The notes under the pieces: model-generated
Database searches by the model: none
Told to the model about the DNA's origin: nothing
What the model saw: the letters and a program-made list of their open reading frames with translations, nothing else
From: an uncultured Bacilli bacterium
GTDB lineage: Bacteria; Bacillota_I; Bacilli_A; RF39; UBA660
Length of the DNA stretch: 44,607 nucleotides
Direction: 5' to 3'
NCBI GenBank assembly: GCA_934179675.1
Contig: CAKPQS010000009.1
Location: 1 to 44,607, forward strand
Shown: in pieces, positions 8,644-16,497 of the stretch
How positions within the stretch are numbered: the stretch's first letter is position 1
How the letters are laid out: the number at the start of each line of letters is the position of its first letter
Made by a program: the position numbers and the translations under genes

Positions 8644-9039
8644 CTACAATTGAAAATCGATAACAAGATATTCATCATTTTCTAAAAATTTTATAAGATG
8701 GTACTTTCCACTCTCTAATTTACCATATTCACATGACCAATCAACCTTAACGTTCATTGAGTTATTCTTTTCAATTCCATATCCTATACCACTAGAACAT
8801 TTCTTATTTTTAGATATTTTTTCAAATTTACCATCAATATCTTTTTCAACATCAAATCCAGGTTTTAATAAAATATCATTATCCGAATTATTTATTACAC
8901 TAAGTATTAAACCATTTTCATTTAATGTTCCATCAATAATATTTACTGTAATATCTTTATCATCATATTCTTCTTTTACTTCCTTAGAGCATCCTAAAGA
9001 AAGTAAAATAACTAAAACTAATATAAATTTCTTTACCAT
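8644..9039 (-). CDS. Lipoprotein with Ig-like fold
   Basis: A 131-residue protein with a lipoprotein signal (lipobox LSLGC) followed by a charged linker. The body has the pattern of small bacterial Ig-like domains: GLILSVINNSDNDILLKPGF, FEKI, then VDWSCEYGKLESGKYHLIKF, where the late GKYH-LIK strand is typical. It should be anchored on the outer membrane face. Function is unknown; similar domains accompany peptide or antibiotic sensing proteins in Bacillota. It is upstream of, and overlaps the ribosome site of, the chimeric remnant at 8450-8635. Confidence 0.7.
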   Translation of the reverse strand: MVKKFILVLVILLSLGCSKEVKEEYDDKDITVNIIDGTLNENGLILSVINNSDNDILLKPGFDVEKDIDGKFEKISKNKKCSSGIGYGIEKNNSMNVKVDWSCEYGKLESGKYHLIKFLENDEYLVIDFQL

Positions 9040-9210
9040 TTTCTCACCTTACAAATACATTATAACATTTTTTATAAAGAAAAAATAGATTTTTCAGTTA
9101 TATACTCAAAAAACAAATTTATTTGATATTTATGGAGACACCAAATTTACATAAAATCATCTTCTAAATAAAAAATTATAAATTATTTTATTTATGTTAT
9201 ATGCATTAAA

Positions 9211-9230
9211 AAAGTAGAAAACTCTACTTT
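9211..9230 (-). terminator. Intrinsic terminator after the DJ-1 pseudogene
   Basis: Perfect 8-bp arms (AAAGTAGA / TCTACTTT) with a 4-base loop and a T6 tail on the minus strand. The pseudogene stop lies inside it. Confidence 0.8.
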
Positions 9231-9786
9231 CCATAATAACCATTCTTATTTAAATTATATCATTTATTAATTTCTTCATCAAACTTTATATTTAAATACT
9301 TAAAAATTTCTCTAGAAAAATCCAAGTTACAAGCAGTTATAAAATTATTATCTAAAACAGCATTTTTACAAATAGAAAATTCTTTTCCATTATAATTAGG
9401 GCATACTTTAATTAAATATTCCAAAGTATTACCAGTATGATAGCTATTATCTAAATATCAATTAAAGCAAAGAAAAGTAATAGCATCACATATACTACAA
9501 ACCATCTTTGAATTATCAACAAATTTGTTTATCAAATTGCACATTTGTCATTTTTGAAATTATTTAATCCCTAAAAAGAATCACCACATAATATTAACAT
9601 TTTAAAATTATCAATACTATCAATATTATCTAAATTATAATCTGGTAAAACCCTTAATCATCCCTTAAAAATAATAGAATCATCTAAAGAAACATATTTA
9701 ACATCATACTTATCTCTAACATCACGACCAATATAACAAGTTTCATTATCAGCATACCCTTATTCAATATATATAAGTATTTCCAT
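9224..9786 (-). pseudogene. DJ-1/PfpI family pseudogene
   Basis: Minus-strand translation gives recognisable blocks of the DJ-1/PfpI (type 1 glutamine amidotransferase-like) fold. These include LRVLPDYNLDNIDS, FKMLILCGDSF, KMVCSICDAITFLCF with the nucleophile-elbow Cys, then YLDNSYHTGNTLEYL, AVLDNNFITA and a final helix. The frame is broken by in-frame TAA, TGA and TAG codons near 9760, 9660 and 9570, a frameshift around 9540, and another TAA near 9458. The start ATG overlaps the PAP2 stop (TAATG). A functional ancestor would be a small cytosolic amidotransferase or deglycase-like protein. Confidence 0.75.
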
Positions 9787-10448
9787 TAAAAATCAATTTT
9801 TTCTATTTTAGGTTTTATGCTACTAATAACACTATAAAAAACAACTAAAAGTGCTGAAGAAATAATTATTCCACCAAGAATATCAGTAAACCAGTGTACA
9901 CCAGATATAATCCTACCAATTACAATTAACAAAATTAATATAACTGACAAAATATTTTCTACATCACCAAATTTATTTTTAAATATTTTTTTATTAATAA
10001 TAATTGAACTACCACATAAACAAATACTCATAAGTGTATGTGAAGAAGGATATGAAGCCTCTAACACACCATCAATTAAAATAGGACGGTAATTAACAAT
10101 AAACTTTTCAAAAAATACATATACACCAACTACTAAAACATAAAATAAAGCAAGTATATAAATTTCCCTATCAACCTTTAGCAAACTCTTTCTTTCAATT
10201 AACTCCTTTAATCCAATAAAAACATATACTAAAGCCATAACAATAGGAATATAACCCAAAAATTCAGTTACCTTATAAATAATCATATTTGAACCAATCA
10301 AATTATGAAACAATCTATTAATATCAGCAAAACCAACCAAACTCTCATTTGGGCCAATTGGTTTTACATCTATATTCTTAACAAGTTCAGTAAATAAAAC
10401 TGACAAAATTATCAAAACAATACTAATTATAATATTTTTCTTCCTCAT
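9786..10448 (-). CDS. PAP2-family membrane phosphatase
   Basis: The 220-residue protein has several membrane segments and the three PAP2 motifs in order: KFIVNYRP (KX6RP), YPSSHT (PSGH variant) and GRIISGVHWFTDILGG (SRX5HX3D variant, with the catalytic His and Asp). PAP2 enzymes dephosphorylate lipid phosphates such as phosphatidate or undecaprenyl diphosphate. The motifs place the active site between transmembrane helices facing outward. The stop overlaps the start of the DJ-1 pseudogene, so the two were probably co-transcribed. Confidence 0.88.
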   Translation of the reverse strand: MRKKNIIISIVLIILSVLFTELVKNIDVKPIGPNESLVGFADINRLFHNLIGSNMIIYKVTEFLGYIPIVMALVYVFIGLKELIERKSLLKVDREIYILALFYVLVVGVYVFFEKFIVNYRPILIDGVLEASYPSSHTLMSICLCGSSIIINKKIFKNKFGDVENILSVILILLIVIGRIISGVHWFTDILGGIIISSALLVVFYSVISSIKPKIEKIDF

Positions 10449-10622
10449 ACATTACTCCCTCACAACGAAAATTTTAATAATAGAATCTACCATAAACCTA
10501 ATGCATTAATTAAATAAGATATTATCAAACTAAAATAGTTTCTAAATATAAATGATACATAAACATAAATTACAATATTTGCTATCATAATAATTATACT
10601 ACTTTTTTAAAAATAAGTATAG

Positions 10623-12896
10623 TTATTCCGATCTTAACACATAAGTAACTTCTCTTTTACTAGCAATACTAGAAGGAATAAGACCAGAAATAAAAGCAAG
10701 AAAAATACTTAAACTAATCAATATTAAACAATTTGAAAAAGATAAAACAGAAATAATATTAATTTTCAAAAACTTATATACAAGTAAATTAATTAGTCTA
10801 TTTACAATAATCGCTATAACGACTCCAATTACTCCTGATATAAAACCTTCAATTATAGTTTCACAATTAAATATTCTTCTTACATCTTTTCTACTCGCCC
10901 CTAAACTTTTTAAAATACCTATTTCTTTTTTTCGTTCCAAAACACTTATATAAGTTATTATTGCAATTAATAAAGATGATACAACTAAAGAAACAAAAAC
11001 TAACCCAACCAATATATAAGAAATGCTATTTACTATATTAGTAATAGTATTTAAAATTATTTTAATATTATCAACATAAGTAATCTTTTCATTATGATTT
11101 TTATTATAATTATCAATTTCTTTAATAATATTATTTTTATCATTTAAAGAATTAAAATAAATACTTATACAATCAGGATTATCCAAATCATTTATTCCTA
11201 AAATATTTACTATATTATCATAAGTATTATTAAAATCATCAAATATTTTATTATTAAGAACATTTACCTTTCTATTATTAAGTTGTTCTTTTCCAAGTAT
11301 ACTTAATCTATTTTTTTGAATAATATATTTAATTAAATCCAATTTATAACCAATAACATTATTTATTACATAATCATTTTTTGGTTTTAAAATTCCAACA
11401 ATTTTAATATTCATTCCATTATCAATTATTTTTTTCATATAATTTATATCATTACTTTTATTTACATAATTATTTTTTACTTTAACATAATAATCAGTAT
11501 TCAAAATAAGTTTATACTCTCCTCCTAACAATTCATCAAAATTATACTCTTTTTCTAAATTAATACTTTCATTATTTCTAATTTTTTCATATATTACACT
11601 TAATTCACTTTTATCTTTAATACCTAAAGAATATAAAATCGAATCATTTATTACATTATTTTTATCAACTATAAGTACGATTTCATTTTTATCTTTAGGA
11701 ATATCTCCATATAACAAATCATAATTTTCTTTTATTTCATCATCAGATAATGATTTATATACAGATGCAATTTTTTCATAACTTTTATATAATTGAAGTT
11801 CCAAATTATAATCATAAGTTATAAATTTTGCATACCCATTTAATAATCCATTATCTACATACTTTTTAAAATCATATAAATTATTATATTTTTTACTATC
11901 ACTCATATAATTACTAGCAATATCATTATAAGATGTAATTTTATCAGGGTTACCTTTTATTTCTTTTAAATTTAAATCAAAATTCAATATTTCATTAGTT
12001 TTATAAATTGTGATAGGATAATTACTTAAGTATTCATCTTCAGTATTTCTAATATAATTATTTAAGCCATTTGACAAAGATAAAATAAGAGATATACCAA
12101 ATATACCAATTGATCCAGCAAAAGAAACTAAAAATGTTCTGCCTTTTTTAGTTAATAAATTCCTAAACGACAAATAAAGTGATGTCAAAAAAGACATTGA
12201 GATTTTTTTACTTTCTTTTACAACTTCTTTACTATACTCATTATACTGATTTGTATCTTTTAAAATTTTTCCATCGTTAATTTCAATTATTCGATCAGAA
12301 TAAATATTTGCAAGGTCCACATTATGCGTTACCATAATTACTAATCTTTCTTTACTTATTTTTTTTAGTATATTCATAACTTCAATACTTGTTTTTGAAT
12401 CAAGTGCTCCTGTTGGTTCATCAGCTAAAATTATATCATTTTCATTTATAATAGCTCTAGCAATTGCAACTCTTTGCATTTGTCCACCAGATAATTCACT
12501 TGGTAATTTATTCATCTCATTTTCAAGACCAACTTTTTTTAATGTATCAATTATTTTTGATTTATTTTTTTTACAATTTACCAACAGAGCAAGTTCAATA
12601 TTTTCAAAAACAGTTAAATGATTGATTAAATTATAATTTTGAAAAATAAAACCTATTTTTTTACTTCTATAATTATTCCAATCACTTTCTTTAAAATTTT
12701 TAGTTACAACTCCATCAATTATTAAGTCCCCTTCATCATATTTATCGAGCCCACCAATTATATTAAGCAAAGTGGTTTTACCACTACCAGATGGACCTAA
12801 TATTGAAACAAATTCCTTTTCTCTAAATTTAATATTAACATTATTCAAAACTTTTATATTAGTATAAGATTTACTAATATTTTTTAATTCTAACAT
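10623..12896 (-). CDS. MacB-type ABC transporter (ATPase and FtsX permease fused)
   Basis: The 757-residue protein begins with an ATPase domain (1 to about 220). It has Walker A GPSGSGKTTL, Q-loop FQNYNLI, signature LSGGQMQR, Walker B ILADEPTGALDS and the switch His in VTHN. A membrane segment near 250, a large extracytoplasmic region of about 370 residues, and a three-helix FtsX block with KKEIGILKSLGASRKDV (about 620-757) follow. This is the MacB layout of type VII ABC systems, which export peptides or mechanically transmit signals rather than importing. It is monocistronic with its own promoter. The substrate is unknown; no MacA-like partner is present. Confidence 0.92.
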   Translation of the reverse strand: MLELKNISKSYTNIKVLNNVNIKFREKEFVSILGPSGSGKTTLLNIIGGLDKYDEGDLIIDGVVTKNFKESDWNNYRSKKIGFIFQNYNLINHLTVFENIELALLVNCKKNKSKIIDTLKKVGLENEMNKLPSELSGGQMQRVAIARAIINENDIILADEPTGALDSKTSIEVMNILKKISKERLVIMVTHNVDLANIYSDRIIEINDGKILKDTNQYNEYSKEVVKESKKISMSFLTSLYLSFRNLLTKKGRTFLVSFAGSIGIFGISLILSLSNGLNNYIRNTEDEYLSNYPITIYKTNEILNFDLNLKEIKGNPDKITSYNDIASNYMSDSKKYNNLYDFKKYVDNGLLNGYAKFITYDYNLELQLYKSYEKIASVYKSLSDDEIKENYDLLYGDIPKDKNEIVLIVDKNNVINDSILYSLGIKDKSELSVIYEKIRNNESINLEKEYNFDELLGGEYKLILNTDYYVKVKNNYVNKSNDINYMKKIIDNGMNIKIVGILKPKNDYVINNVIGYKLDLIKYIIQKNRLSILGKEQLNNRKVNVLNNKIFDDFNNTYDNIVNILGINDLDNPDCISIYFNSLNDKNNIIKEIDNYNKNHNEKITYVDNIKIILNTITNIVNSISYILVGLVFVSLVVSSLLIAIITYISVLERKKEIGILKSLGASRKDVRRIFNCETIIEGFISGVIGVVIAIIVNRLINLLVYKFLKINIISVLSFSNCLILISLSIFLAFISGLIPSSIASKREVTYVLRSE

Positions 12897-12917
12897 ATTT
12901 TTCCTCCTTGGCCAAAT

Positions 12918-12946
12918 AGTCTAGCACAAGAAGAAATTGATTGCAA
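12918..12946 (-). promoter_or_regulatory. Candidate promoter of the MacB-like gene
   Basis: Minus-strand TTGCAA, 17-base spacer, TAGACT. The predicted start leaves a short leader with an AAGGAGG ribosome site. Confidence 0.45.
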
Positions 12947-13095
12947 ATGAGTAATTTCACCCTGTTTTTATGATTTTTATATTAAATTAAGAAAATTCGC
13001 CTTAGAAGAAAAAAGTTTTTTCATGCATTTTTTTTAACAAATTTAGGAAAAGTCCTAAAATTAATTTTTTTATAGTTTTAAAGTACCATCAAAAA

Positions 13096-13140
13096 AAATT
13101 AGATGAAATTTTAATCATATATGATATATTCATCTAATTT
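13096..13140 (-). terminator. Intrinsic terminator of the 13134-13556 gene
   Basis: Twelve-base arms (AAATTAGATGAA / TTCATCTAATTT) are followed by T5 on the minus strand. It begins at the stop codon of the gene. Confidence 0.75.
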
Positions 13141-13556
13141 GTAATTTTAAAATGATCGTATTTATGAAAATATAAATTAACTTGTTCCATTAATTCTTTT
13201 TCTAATTTTTCACTAGTACCATCATAATATATTTTATTAAATTCATCTCTAACACTCTTTGGAAAGATATTCTTCATATTTTCATCATAATAACTTCCTC
13301 TTCTAGACACTTTAAAATTAGAAACATAATATCCATTATCATCTTTTAAAACCATAAACTTATAAGGAATAGCAGAAGATCCATCCCCTATTACATTAGA
13401 ACCTTCTAAATAATATCTCCCCTCTTTAACAAAAGCATAAACATTATATTTATTATTTTTTTCTTCTAATAAATAAATTTTCATACTTACAAAAGTTTTA
13501 AACTTATTATCATCATTTTTTACTAAATATTCTTTTAATTTTGACCTAAATTGCAA
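13134..13556 (-). CDS. Unknown protein, probably lacking its N-terminus
   Basis: The frame of 140 codons opens at TTG 13556 with no ribosome site. It stays open a further 15 or so codons upstream (KLIVLFIGISNNFSN, which resembles a signal-peptide core) with no usable start before an in-frame TAA. The body, for example IPYKFMVLKDDNGYYV, GSYYDENMKNIFPKSV and a final QVNLYFHKYDHF helix, resembles C-terminal domains of secreted Bacillota proteins. I cannot name the family. It may be the 3' remnant of a secreted-protein gene whose start was lost. It ends in a strong terminator. Confidence 0.55.
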   Translation of the reverse strand: MQFRSKLKEYLVKNDDNKFKTFVSMKIYLLEEKNNKYNVYAFVKEGRYYLEGSNVIGDGSSAIPYKFMVLKDDNGYYVSNFKVSRRGSYYDENMKNIFPKSVRDEFNKIYYDGTSEKLEKELMEQVNLYFHKYDHFKITN

Positions 13557-13581
13557 ATTAGAAAAATTATTAGAAATACCA

Positions 13582-13818
13582 ATGAATAAAACAATTAATT
13601 TTAAAGATTATATTTTTGAAGGTGAAACACACTTAAATATTACTGATTTAAACGAATATGAAGAACCTGAAATAAATATAAAAATAACTAGATATTTAAA
13701 AAATAGATTTATTATATTTTTAACCTTTTTCACCGATTATTATAGTAATGATGAAAATAACTATTCTGGAATGATAGAATTTTCATTTAATTTAGATGAT
13801 TACTTAGATAATAATTAA
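13582..13818 (+). CDS. Small acidic protein of unknown function
   Basis: A 78-residue rightward frame, rich in Asn, Asp and aromatic residues (for example FTDYYSNDENNYSGMIEF). It ends just before a terminator and overlaps no coding sequence on the other strand except at its extreme 5' end. There is no ribosome site before the ATG, and the frame is open further upstream, where it would read antisense to the 13134-13556 gene. It may be a real small gene or a fragment of a longer one. Confidence 0.45.
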   Translation: MNKTINFKDYIFEGETHLNITDLNEYEEPEINIKITRYLKNRFIIFLTFFTDYYSNDENNYSGMIEFSFNLDDYLDNN

Positions 13819-13837
13819 AATAAAAATACAAAAAAAT

Positions 13838-13863
13838 AAAAGCCTTTATAAATAAAGGCTTTT
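13838..13863. terminator. Bidirectional intrinsic terminator
   Basis: AAAAGCCTTTA and TAAAGGCTTTT arms are flanked by A-rich sequence on the left and T6 on the right. It can end the rightward small gene and the leftward tRNA-His transcript. Confidence 0.85.
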
Positions 13864-13873
13864 TTATCATTAA

Positions 13874-13950
13874 TGGAGCACATAGTGGGGTTCGAACCCA
13901 CGCATAACGGAACCACAATCCGCCGTGTTAACCGCTTCACCATACGTGCT
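13874..13950 (-). tRNA. tRNA-His (GTG)
   Basis: The cloverleaf closes on the minus strand. The acceptor is GCACGTA/TATGTGC, the anticodon loop TTGTGGT reads GTG, and the T arm is GTGGG/CCCAC around TTCGAAC. CCA is encoded at 13874-13876. Aligned to usual tRNA-His, the base before G1 is A (13950) and position 73 is U (13877), giving A(-1):U73 instead of the usual G(-1):C73 identity pair. The gene lies downstream of tyrS and has its own promoter. Confidence 0.95.
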
Positions 13951-13981
13951 ATCATGCAATTCATCTCGAATTACATATCAT

Positions 13982-14010
13982 ATTTTATCAGTTTTTAAAA
14001 ACTATTGCAA
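13982..14010 (-). promoter_or_regulatory. Promoter of tRNA-His
   Basis: Minus-strand TTGCAA, 17-base spacer, TAAAAT, about 30 bases before the tRNA. The spacer holds a self-complementary AGTTTTTAAAAACT that may also end the tyrS transcript. Confidence 0.6.
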
Positions 14011-14034
14011 GTCCTTTTATTAAAAAAGTTAATA

Positions 14035-15267
14035 TTATACCAAATTTACAATAAAATATTTCTTCTTACCCTTACGAACAACTAAAATGTTATTATTAAT
14101 TGAACGATCAAAATCAACAAAAATGTTAACATCTGTTATTTTTTCTTCATTTATGGTAATAGAAGAACTACTAATAAATTCACGCGCTTCTCTTTTAGAA
14201 GAACAAATACCAGTATTAACTAAAAAATCAACTATATTTAAACCAGAATTAATAGAAATATGTGGCATATTTTTAAATACAAGTTCTAATTCTTCATTTG
14301 ACAATTCCTTAACATTACCACTAAATAAAACTTCACTTAACTTTACAGCTTTATCATATTCATCTTTACCATGCAAATCAGTAATAATTTCCCTTGCTAA
14401 AGCCTTATGTGCAAGTCTTTTTTCAGGTTCTAAATTATTTGATTCCTCCAATTTTTCGATTTCTTCTTTACTCAAAAATGTAAATATCTTTAAATAACTA
14501 ATAACCATTGAATCATCAACATTAACTAAATATTGATATAATTCATAACTAGAAGTCAAATTTTTGTCAAGCCATAATGCATTACCCTCTGATTTACCGA
14601 ATTTATTACCATATTTATCCAAAACTAAAGGCATTGTAAAACCATACGCTTCCTTACCCTCAATTTTTTTTATTAACTCTAAACCAGTAGTAATATTTCC
14701 CCACTGATCAGATCCTTCAGCTTGTAATACACAATTTTTTTCTTTGAATAAGTGCAAAAAATCATAACCTTGTATTAAAGTATAAGCAAATTCAGCAAAA
14801 GTAATACCTGTTTCTAATCTTCTATTAATAATATCTTTATTTAGCATATAATTAACATTTATATATTTCCCCACATCTCTTAAAAAATCTAAAAAACTAA
14901 AATCTTTTGTCCAATCATAATTATTAACAATTTCAGCCTTACCATCAAAAATTCTAAAAACCTGCTTTTTTATACCCTCAATATTATTTAAAACTGTTTC
15001 TTTGGAAATAATTTCTCTTTCACCAGTAGGTCTAGGATCACCTATTAAGCCGGTTGCGCCACCAACAAGCAAAATTGGATGATGCCCCGCTTTAGCAAGT
15101 CTTTTAGCAGTAACCAAAGATGAATAATGTCCTAAATGTAAAGAAGGTGCAGTTGGATCTGTTCCCCAATAAAAAGTTATCTTCTCATTATTCAATATAT
15201 TTTTTATTTCATCACTAGAAACATCTTTAATAAGACCTCTCCATAATAATTCATCATATAATTTCAT
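14035..15267 (-). CDS. tyrS: Tyrosyl-tRNA synthetase
   Basis: The 410-residue class I synthetase charges tRNA-Tyr in the cytoplasm. HLGHY (residues 44-48) is the HIGH motif, and KFGKSEG in the mid-protein is the KMSKS loop. AEGSDQWGNITTG is the tyrosine-site segment, and a C-terminal S4-like RNA-binding domain carries SKREAREFI. Length is normal for bacterial TyrRS. The start overlaps the last base of the deoC stop, so it is coupled to deoC and lies under the Tyr T-box at 15925-16124. Confidence 0.97.
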   Translation of the reverse strand: MKLYDELLWRGLIKDVSSDEIKNILNNEKITFYWGTDPTAPSLHLGHYSSLVTAKRLAKAGHHPILLVGGATGLIGDPRPTGEREIISKETVLNNIEGIKKQVFRIFDGKAEIVNNYDWTKDFSFLDFLRDVGKYINVNYMLNKDIINRRLETGITFAEFAYTLIQGYDFLHLFKEKNCVLQAEGSDQWGNITTGLELIKKIEGKEAYGFTMPLVLDKYGNKFGKSEGNALWLDKNLTSSYELYQYLVNVDDSMVISYLKIFTFLSKEEIEKLEESNNLEPEKRLAHKALAREIITDLHGKDEYDKAVKLSEVLFSGNVKELSNEELELVFKNMPHISINSGLNIVDFLVNTGICSSKREAREFISSSSITINEEKITDVNIFVDFDRSINNNILVVRKGKKKYFIVNLV

Positions 15268-15911
15268 TACTTATCACCTCTTAAAAAATCTATATTACTA
15301 ACACCAATTCTAGTAACACCATTTTGGATTAAAGATTCAACCATATCAATACTTCTAATACCACCACTAGCCTTAATTTCTAAAATATCGTTTTTATGGT
15401 TATTAATAATATCAATATCTTCTAAATTAACTCCTCTAGTACCATATCCAGTTGATGTTTTTATAAAATTAACAAAAGTATCATTACAAATTTCTGTCAT
15501 TTTTCCTATTTCTTCATTAGTTAAATAACATGTTTCAATTATAACTTTCAAAATTTTACCATCTATAGCTGCCATAATATCTTCTATTTCATTTCTAACA
15601 TACTCATAATCACCATTTTTTATAGCACCAATATTAATAACCATATCAATTTCATCAGCACCATCTTCTACAGCTATTAAAGCTTCCATTTCTTTAGTTC
15701 TGATTGTATTTGCACCAAGAGGAAAACCAACAACAGTACAAACATTTACAGGTGTACCATCTAGTAATTCTTTTGCTAAACTAACATAGCATGGATTAAC
15801 ACAAACAGAAGCAAAATGATATTTAATAGCATCATCACATATTTTTTTTATATCATCAGTCGTTGCATTTGCTTTTAAATTAGTATAATCAATATACTCC
15901 GCATATTTCAT
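15267..15911 (-). CDS. deoC: Deoxyribose-phosphate aldolase
   Basis: The 214-residue TIM-barrel aldolase splits 2-deoxyribose-5-phosphate into glyceraldehyde-3-phosphate and acetaldehyde in deoxynucleoside breakdown. LKVIIETCYL holds the proton-relay Lys and FIKTSTGYGTRG the Schiff-base Lys. DEIDMVINIGA and KASGGIR are further class I aldolase signatures. The ribosome site is AAGGAGG. It is the first gene after a Tyr T-box and overlaps tyrS, an unusual pairing, since deoC is normally with nucleoside genes. Confidence 0.95.
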   Translation of the reverse strand: MKYAEYIDYTNLKANATTDDIKKICDDAIKYHFASVCVNPCYVSLAKELLDGTPVNVCTVVGFPLGANTIRTKEMEALIAVEDGADEIDMVINIGAIKNGDYEYVRNEIEDIMAAIDGKILKVIIETCYLTNEEIGKMTEICNDTFVNFIKTSTGYGTRGVNLEDIDIINNHKNDILEIKASGGIRSIDMVESLIQNGVTRIGVSNIDFLRGDK

Positions 15912-15924
15912 ATAAATCCTCCTT

Positions 15925-16124
15925 AAAAAAACATTACAATTATAAGGGCGAATATTCGCGGTACCACCTTATTTTGTAATGTTTATTACCTCATTATCTT
16001 AACGCGATTAACGATTTCAATTCAAGAACTGTAATTCATTTTATTAAATCTGATTAGTTTTCATCAAAGCACTAATTTTCTGATTTCCATTAATAAAATT
16101 ACTTTTTTTCCATCACAATCAAAC
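15925..16124 (-). promoter_or_regulatory. T-box riboswitch, tyrosine-specific
   Basis: The T-box core AAGGTGGTACCGCG is on the minus strand near 15957-15970. The terminator arms (AACATTACAA / TTGTAATGTT, 15974-15983 with 15930-15939) are followed by T7. Upstream in Stem I, AATTACAGTT places codon TAC (Tyr, 16031-16033) in the specifier position, followed by A. Uncharged tRNA-Tyr would stabilise the antiterminator and allow deoC-tyrS transcription. Confidence 0.92.
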
Positions 16125-16130
16125 ATCTAT

Positions 16131-16159
16131 ATATTATCAACAAATTATCATATTGTCAA
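16131..16159 (-). promoter_or_regulatory. Promoter of the Tyr T-box operon
   Basis: Minus-strand TTGACA (consensus), 17-base spacer, TAATAT. The rbfA stop codon TGA is inside the -35 hexamer, so the two operons abut with no spare bases. Confidence 0.8.
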
Positions 16160-16497
16160 TTTTCAGAATGTATTTTTTCAATTATATTTTCTATTTTTTT
16201 ACCATAAGCGATTGATTCATCATAAACAAATTCTAATTCTGGAATATGTCTAATATCAATACGTTCACATAATTTACTTCTCAAAAATCCACTAGCATTT
16301 TTTAATGCTTTTAAAGTAGAATCTTTTTTTTCTTCATCAAACACGGTAACATATATTTTAGCAAATGACAAATCATTTGTTACTTTACAAGCAGTAACTG
16401 TTACAAAATGAATATCTGGATCTTTTATTTCATTAGCAAGTAAATACGATATTTCCTTCACCATTGCACTTTCAATTCTTTCAATTTTAATACTCAT
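16156..16497 (-). CDS. rbfA: Ribosome-binding factor A
   Basis: A 113-residue KH-like protein that helps mature the 30S subunit. It shows the RbfA start (IERIESAMVKEISYLL), KDPDIHFVTVTACKVTNDLS, and the C-terminal RHIPELEFVYDES with FVYD near the end. The start overlaps the infB stop (ATGA), the usual infB-rbfA coupling. It is the last gene of the nusA operon. Confidence 0.97.
   Translation of the reverse strand: MSIKIERIESAMVKEISYLLANEIKDPDIHFVTVTACKVTNDLSFAKIYVTVFDEEKKDSTLKALKNASGFLRSKLCERIDIRHIPELEFVYDESIAYGKKIENIIEKIHSEN

Noticed and set aside
13042..13059. Hairpin TTTAGGA / TCCTAAA between the MacB gene and the 13134 gene
   Set aside because: The T-run is on the plus strand, where no gene ends, and the 13134 gene already has a stronger terminator. 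No role can be given.
14087..14497. 136-codon rightward frame opposite tyrS
   Set aside because: It lies wholly inside tyrS on the other strand, and tyrS is clearly the real gene.
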